A stretch of DNA of 27,908 nucleotides. Source: Protostelium mycophagum. Its lineage: Eukaryota; Evosea; Variosea; Protosteliida; Protosteliaceae. A program made the position numbers and the translations under genes. The notes beneath the pieces were generated by a model. It did not search any database and was not told where the DNA came from. It worked only from the letters and a program-made list of their open reading frames with translations. Positions 21,455 to 27,908 of this stretch are shown one piece after another; the first letter of the stretch is position 1, and the number at the start of each line of letters is the position of its first letter. The DNA lies in contig MZNV01000995.1 in assembly GCA_002081555.1 (NCBI GenBank), positions 1 to 27,908 on the forward strand. The letters run 5' to 3'.

Positions 21455-24400
21455 TTATCTCCTCTGCCTTTTGTTTGCAAAGAGGATGGCGAGAAGTGTA
21501 CAGAAACGCCAGAATGCTCCCATTCCAATCAGAGCGCCGAGACACACGGAAAGAAGGTTGAGGTCATAGCTGAACCTCTCAAGGAGTGTCTCTTGTATCT
21601 CCTCTTGGGCAGCAACAAATGTCTTGATATTCACGATGGAGAGTGCCTCCATAGTCCACCTACTTGGCAAGACAAATGAGATCCAGTACACTATCAACGT
21701 TAGTCAATTATTGCGCATGTTTAGAATTGAAAAGTGAAGACTTTACATATTACAGAGATGCTCTTAAGGTCAGACAGAGTAGGGCTGAAGCCTCCAGCAC
21801 AACACTGGATCATGATGATCACAACACCAGCAAGTTGAGACGTGTGGGCAGTCATTAGAATAGACAGGAAATGCGCCAATCCAGAGATACAGAAGTGATT
21901 CACGATCAATATCGCGAGGTATATTCCATAAGTAGCTGGGGTGAGTTAGCGCGAAGGTCACGTTATTTGACGTGAAGAAGTACCTCTTGGCACGCTGAGG
22001 AGGTAGTAGAACACCAAGAAGATTCCGGCAGTCAAAATGAAGGAGGGAAATGACGCAATATTTTTCCCCATAAAATATGACACTCCTGTCACAGTTAGAA
22101 CACCATAGAAATAAAATTTTGACTTACCGTTCATTCCTGACGCATTCTCGCGCCAATATACTGACTTTTCAAGGCCAAATAAACGTAAAGAAATGATCAT
22201 GGAAGTCAAACTAGACACCAAGACCAAGAGGAAAGACGCTTGTGGTATCTGAATCAGATATTAGGAGCGAAATCTCGATGAAAACTCACTTGGATTTCGG
22301 AGGGATTTCTGTAGATGAGACCCACGATGATCCCCGCAGCCATGGAGAGGGCTAGGTCACTTTGAGAGGTGCTCCATTGTCTGTAATTCTGGAGCAGAGT
22401 GCGCAAGAAGATATACCAGACTTGCACCAGAGGATGAGTGTTCTTGCAACTCTCAGAATCGAAATTTAAAAATTAAAATAAACTTTTGCGCGGGAAGGGA
22501 GAGAAATATCGGTACCTTTCTGGTATTGGTGACGGTTGACAATGGAGGATCGGCATTTATTGATTGACTCTTCTGTACAATACCGCAATTTGGATCTGTG
22601 ATATGTCAGTTGTCAAGATGTCAAAAATGTCAAAGAAGCGATACCTGATATAATGTCTAGATAAAAGTCGCAGGGATTCTGAAACTGTTCCGGGGAATAA
22701 CCTTGTATTTCAAAGAAATCAGCAACCTGTCATGCATGATCAGATCCATGATCAGGCCATTCATGTCATTTGACATGCTGATTTCGTCTGTTACTGCAAA
22801 TCCTCACCTCGGCCTTTGGTCCGTTGTAGACGAGGGTTCCTCCTTTTTTTAACAAGAAGATATCGTCGAATTGGTCAAATATATCATATCTGGGCTGATG
22901 GATGACGGTCACCACGTTCACTGTGATATCTCAATACTCATGAATTCACTTCACAAAGAGGAAAAGAGACTTACCGTTCATTTGAGTCAACTTCTTCAGA
23001 GTCTGGTATCCGTCAGCCAAAACAACAATAAATTAAAATCTGTCATATGGATGTGGTAAACTATGCATGATTTTGGAAGCTCGCCACAGTCGAAATACTT
23101 CAGTGCTGCATTTTCTGTTCTTAAACATTTTTGGAAGGGATAATATCAAAGGAAAAATCTCACGTGGCACAGTTCCAGAGAAGTGGAAGAATCCAGTCCA
23201 CTTGTGGGCTCATCCTGTCACATGTCAAATTAACACGTCACATCTACAACGAGGTATACCAAGAAGAGTATAGAAGGTGCGTTTACAACTTCCATTCCGA
23301 TGTTAACCCTCTTTCTCTGACCACCTGACACCCCCCTCTTGAAATCATCTCCGATGATGGTGTTTTGCACCGCTTTCAGTCCCAATATTTCTATTGTCGC
23401 CTCTACAACCTGCCATATCTCAGATGACACCTTGAGACTGTGGACATGAATCACGTGATCACCTGTTGTAGTCTGACCCTGGATGTCCCTCTTTCTTGGC
23501 GGTATTGGGCGGAGAAGCGAATATTCTCCAACACGGTCAGCTCTCTGTGCATAATGTCTTCCTTCCATATGTCATAATGACACTTTTGACATGTTCATTA
23601 CCTGTGGGACAAACCCGACAATGGATCTCAAAGTCTTCACGTCGGGAGAAATCAAGCCGTTCACCTTGGTCAGCTTGCCCATCACAGCAAACATCAACGT
23701 CGTCTTTCCGCACCCTTTTTCCATCAGCCTGCAATTTTCAAATTTTAAAATCAGTACCACTCGGTCCCATAATAGCCGTTAATTTCCCGGAACAAAAAGT
23801 TCCGCTCATCCTATTGAGAAGTGTGGTTCCATTCGGCAGAATGAACTCTAAATCTCTGAAGACAAGGTCGACCCCTTCTACTGGCGAGGTGTAGATGGTC
23901 TGTACATCTCAATTTCGTGAAATGATTGAGTTTATAATGCTCACCGAAACGTCATAGCCGGAGTCAATTGTGCCATATCCTTTCATTTCTACCTTAGACT
24001 TTGACCTCTACAACGAGTCAGAGCTGCATATCGCAGAAATAAAATCACCTTTGAGATAATGAGATTTATCAATTTCTTAAGCAGCGGAATCAAAAACAAG
24101 ACGGCCGGAATCGCCAATACCACTAAAATCCTCGCGTGTGGGTAGGATGAGCCTAATGAATTTTCAGTGAAATCTCGTTGAGAATTCAACCTTCAGGGCA
24201 GTCTATTAAGACCCACAAGAGATGAAATAGCGGGGGCGGGTAACATCTGGTCGGTTGGGTGACAGATTGTCGACAAAAATGGTTCTGCGGACATTTCAAC
24301 CTGTACAATGACGTCATCAACTTTTGTCTTATCACAATATCAACTCACTGTACAGTCGCATTTGGACAGTAATATCCGGCTTCACAAAGAACTCCGGCAG

Positions 24401-26865
24401 GGGCACCCCCACACCCTAATTGGGGGGAGGGAAGGAGGGGGTCATATGGGTGGCACATGGGTGGGTGTTTCTTATAATATTCCTGGGTAGTGTTTCGGTC
24501 CTCAGTGTAGTTAGCCTGAGATCTCGGGCAGAAGGAGCCCTCAAGACATTTCACTGTGCAGACTTTGTTTTGGGGACAATTATAACCTGTGATGGTGAGG
24601 ACGTGGGTGATGACGTCATGATTCATCACCAGGGCAACACCGGATGGTTTGATCTGTCGTGTTTGTTCTGCCCCAAAAATCGGTACCGTTCTTGACGATC
24701 TGACGTGTGTCACATTCGAATGAAAAGATCACGTGACTCACTCTCATAAATCCGGCAGCACAAGCGGGGTGCTGAAAGACGCTGCCAGGATAACAGTATT
24801 GAAAATCATATAAATCGTCGTTTTTGCACAGATAATTCTGCATATTTTTTTCACTACAGTCATCTACAACCAGTCATCCAAACTTCATCTAAATTTCCCT
24901 ACCGTCTGGGTCGCCGCAAGTCAGAGCGACTGTGGGGTCTGCAGGTCTTTTGTATACGCCCCCTGCGTGGGGGAACGGATTCACCGCCCAATTGTCTTTA
25001 GAAGGCAGACAAGTGTTATTTAGATACGACCAACTACATTCATAGCTGGTCTCCATCAAAATTCACATTTCAAAATATCTTTGGACAGCGGTCACGTGAC
25101 CACCGTGTTCTGTGCCACAGTCTTAACTAGAGAAAACAAACGATCATCAAAAATTTTCACCCTCTTGGATTGTAGCGCGAGCAGTCACGGCAGTTGGTGA
25201 ATTCCGGGCATTTTGAAGGACACTCCTTTGTCAGTGGTAGATGTATCTTATGAAGACCCTCACAGCTTCCGGTCTCAACATCCCACCCACATTCCTCCAG
25301 CCTCACACAAACCCCGCATGAGTGCTCATTGCAGGTGTCATCTGTGGTGATCAGTTTTGGCGGGAATTTCTGGGCTTACCCCCCGCCACGGGACAAAGGG
25401 AGGAGTTGGTGAATACTTGGTCTTTGAAAGGTGAGCTATTGATCATCGAGAGTTGTATAGCCGTGTTATTCAACTTTAAGAATCCGCAATCTCCTTTTCC
25501 GGAGGTAAGAGCTTGGAAACACTGGGAATGGTATTCGTTTTTACACTTATCCACTATGTAGGGTCAAGATATTGTCATCAATATGGATGATGACTCACAT
25601 TGGGGAACGTAAGGGCAGACATTAGGGTCAGAGATGACCGGAAGAGGTGCATTGAATTGGATGCAAGTGTTGTTGCCAGGATACCAAGAGCAAGGCACCG
25701 TATTTCCAGATCTTATGCAGCCGTAGCATGAAGATGCCGAAGTGGGACATATGTCACCTGTCATGTTGAGTCTCAAAGTCTGACGATGATGTCATACTGC
25801 TGGGTTCGTATGGACACAATGAGGCATTGTGGTTCCATGAAGGATCGTAAGGATAATTCAACTACAACCGGTCAGCATCCCCAATTCATGAATCAATTTA
25901 GACCTGATGGCAGGTGTTGTCTTTTAAATTCCATCCACAAATAGTGTGGAGGATATATTCCGACGCGATGCAAAATTGGCATTTCCCTGAGAACACGACA
26001 CATTTATCATCTGCGATCATCAGACATTTAATGCAAAAGAGTTATAGATGACAATCCTAATTTGATGCTTAGTATCCAAATTTACCTTCTGCTTTATATG
26101 GACACTCTGTCAAGTTGGTGGTCAATGACTGATTCATCCAACCCATCGTACCACACTGTTCACATTCAATCACATTGACATCGTTTTGATGCAAGAGAAC
26201 CTTTTGGAGTTGTTGAGACCAGCCACATGGATATTGAGCCTCTGGTTCTTTATCCGGAGGGGTTGTGAGACAATCACCGTAACATCCAATGTGCTGAGAG
26301 CATGGATCATCTAAATGGTTCAGATGCACCCGATCTCGAAATTGATGATACCCTCTTCAGAGTAAGGACATGTCCGGGGATCGATTGGCAGGGGAGGGGA
26401 GGTGGAGCGCCACCATCTACAGTGAGTTCCATTCCAACCACAAGAATTTTGTAATCCCTGAGGAGGTTAAACTTTTGCATTTGGAATCACTCACCTCGAA
26501 AATGATGCAACTCGAGCAGTTGGTGTGGACAGCACAGGTGTCATCTGGTGCTATTAGTCGGACAATTGAGACAACTGGCTCACTGTTTGGATTGTAGGTA
26601 GAGCAAGTGTCCATGATTAGAGGAAGTCCAGAGTCTACATTTTCGCAAGATTCGGTGTAAGGATACCATCCACAAGTATTTGTTTCATCACCAAGACAAC
26701 TTGTGCAATCCTCTCTCAAGTAACAGTCTGCACCAGTAAATCACTCACACAAGTGATGCGAATTAGAGAAATGCGCTCACTTGTATCATCGGTCTTCTTC
26801 GGTTTTTGCGCACTCACCGTCAATATTATTAAGAGGAGGAGAGACAGCTGGTGCATCCCCCTCAT
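21455..26865 (-). CDS. ABCG-family transporter with cysteine-rich ectodomain
   Basis: Thirty exons join in one frame to about 1285 residues: 26865-26781, 26727-26495, 26457-26352, 26310-26086, 26010-25904, 25861-25798, 25757-25599, 25553-25380, 25341-25161, 25045-24903, 24863-24742, 24699-24630, 24586-24349, 24300-24191, 24152-24049, 24007-23945, 23899-23758, 23714-23602, 23561-23478, 23430-23260, 23214-23164, 23002-22975, 22920-22808, 22726-22645, 22595-22516, 22451-22290, 22248-22128, 22085-21984, 21935-21747, 21690-21455. A signal peptide (1-19, ending VSAQ) leads into about 650 luminal residues: eight PSI-like modules (C..C...CGW...C), then a stretch with FCP/YCP motifs as in plant ABCG24/28. 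A membrane helix (about 679-706) precedes the ATPase: Walker A GPSGCGKTT, Q-loop FVPQ, signature VSGGQRKRVNIG, Walker B ILFLDEPTSGLDS, H-loop VIHQPR, all intact. Six helices of an ABCG membrane domain follow. As a half transporter it should dimerise; lipid or sterol export is typical of the family, the cargo unknown. Exons 6, 10 and 22 are the least certain. Confidence 0.92.
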
Positions 26866-27908
26866 GTTGGCTCTTGTCCAGGAATATTTGGAAATCGCAA
26901 AATCCTACGAAAAATTCTCCTCGGGAATGCCAAAACAAACAAGTTGGTGACGTTTAAGTGGTCTGGGTCTACTTTTCGATTGACTTTTCACTGTAACCTA
27001 GATGTGAGGGTGGCCCCTGTTCTGTTTTGGCATTTGTGCAGGTTGCTTGGTCTCTTTCCCTCCATATAGGTGACATCATTCCTCTTAGTCAGTTGGAAAT
27101 TTCTGGCTCTGGCTTTTGGTTTGATAGATGGGAAGGATTGTGTGCTGAGCGCTGTAATCCATCTGTTATTGCCTAGAAGTGCTTCCAAAAGTAGGTTGTG
27201 AATTGTAGGGTGATGCCAGACTACTTGGCCGGAAAACAAAAGGTAAGATGTTGCTGATATTGATTTGTAATTACAGAGCTGATTGAAGACAGATCTACAG
27301 GAGCCTCATGTTTTTAATGACTTTACTGCTCTCAGTATTTTCCCTCCACATCTCTGCATGGGACTCTTAAAGGATCCCTCCTATAAAATTACCTGTGGCT
27401 TGAATAAGCAAAGCCTAAAGAAGTCAGTTAAAAAGCTGTTCTCACTCTCAACTGAGGAAGATGGGATCACACATCTTGATTGGTGATCATTTTGGGTGAG
27501 AATTTTTCGATGAAGCTAATTATGTAGTAGATCAAATAAAATACAGAATTCTTTTATGTTCATATTGTGTTTGTTGCCTAGTTATATTATTTCCTGTCAA
27601 GTTTCATTGTACCTTTTCTTGGTGTCTATACATCCTCCTAGGGTGTGTTTTGCATTGTCTAGTTGTTGGCAGATTTTATATGTGTTGTTGTCTGTGAGTT
27701 TAAGTTGTTTCTTTAGTTTCTCTGTCCATATAGTACCTGTTAGTATTTTGCATGTTAGGTTTGCAAATTTTTTTGTTTATTCAAGGGTAGGGATGACAGG
27801 TCTGTTTCTTTGTGTAGGAATTTGGTTCATATTGGTTGTTTTGATTATCACTTCATTTTAATGGTTTGATATTGTATGTTTTTCTACTGTTTGCTAATTA
27901 TATCCAGA
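26866..27908. other. AT-rich stretch, no supported gene
   Basis: The promoter of the ABCG gene should lie at the left end. Further right the sequence becomes T-rich on the plus strand. Open frames at 26988-27239 (-), 27283-27486 (+) and 27556-27861 (+, hydrophobic because of T-richness) match nothing I know. The intronic palindromes common in the middle of the window are absent. Confidence 0.4.

Noticed and set aside
25046-25160. A 21-24 nt microexon in the ABCG gene between exons 9 and 10
   Set aside because: Direct splicing of 25161 to 25045 gives an in-phase module with correct cysteine spacing and needs no microexon.
26753-26950. Plus-strand 65-codon frame over the start of the ABCG gene
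   Set aside because: Antisense to a signal peptide and the first cysteine module; no similarity of its own.
27556-27861. Hydrophobic 101-codon frame near the right end
   Set aside because: Hydrophobicity follows from T-rich sequence (Phe, Leu, Val codons); no domain or splice context.

Overview
The window is nuclear DNA of a unicellular eukaryote with small introns, most likely an amoebozoan or similar amoeboid protist. I infer this from GT-AG introns of about 28-160 nt in almost every gene, an F-box/ankyrin protein whose repeats end in a [AQ]DSRVDP-type motif, AATAAA signals just after or overlapping several stop codons, and a mix of PARP, KA1-domain kinase, DEP-DUF547 and full ABCG genes. 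The species call is inference. All exon models were built by hand from reading frame, GT-AG sites and family alignment from memory; no transcript data were available.

Layout: 1-1093 AT-rich, unassigned; 1094-2125 (-) F-box/ankyrin protein; 2637-2810 (-) doubtful small ORF; 3296-4222 (+) intronless microbial (type 1) rhodopsin with all residues of a proton pump; 4536-6278 (-) PARP-like protein whose catalytic H-Y-E triad is wholly replaced; 6546-7506 (-) unrecognised protein, divergent from 7636-8925 (+) phosphoethanolamine methyltransferase-like enzyme; 9196-11252 (+) MARK/PAR-1-type kinase with UBA-like and KA1 domains; 11428-12325 (+) AhpC/TSA-type peroxiredoxin-like protein; 12694-14059 (-) ornithine decarboxylase (ODC), immediately preceded by a truncated tandem copy of itself (14142-14727) and a doubled 120-bp leader; 15295-16966 (-) F-box/RCC1 protein; 17781-19709 (+) DEP-DUF547 protein; 19942-20022 (+) tRNA-Ser(GCU); 20236-20792 (+) small acidic protein; 21455-26865 (-) 30-exon ABCG transporter with a long cysteine-rich outer domain; 26866-27908 AT-rich, unassigned.

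The genes do not form one pathway. They look like ordinary mixed neighbours: phospholipid head-group methylation, polyamine synthesis, redox defence, a polarity-type kinase, two F-box adaptors, a light-driven pump and a lipid/sterol-type exporter. The points that stand out are the ODC locus, where nested duplications all keep one reading frame so that the promoter-proximal fragment may be fused to the intact enzyme; the PARP pseudoenzyme; the rhodopsin; the phase-1 modular exons of the ABCG ectodomain; and two 8-bp palindromes (GAAATTTC and TGACGTCA) that are far over-represented and sit mainly in introns. I recognised no virus-derived element, LTR element, CRISPR array or toxin gene.
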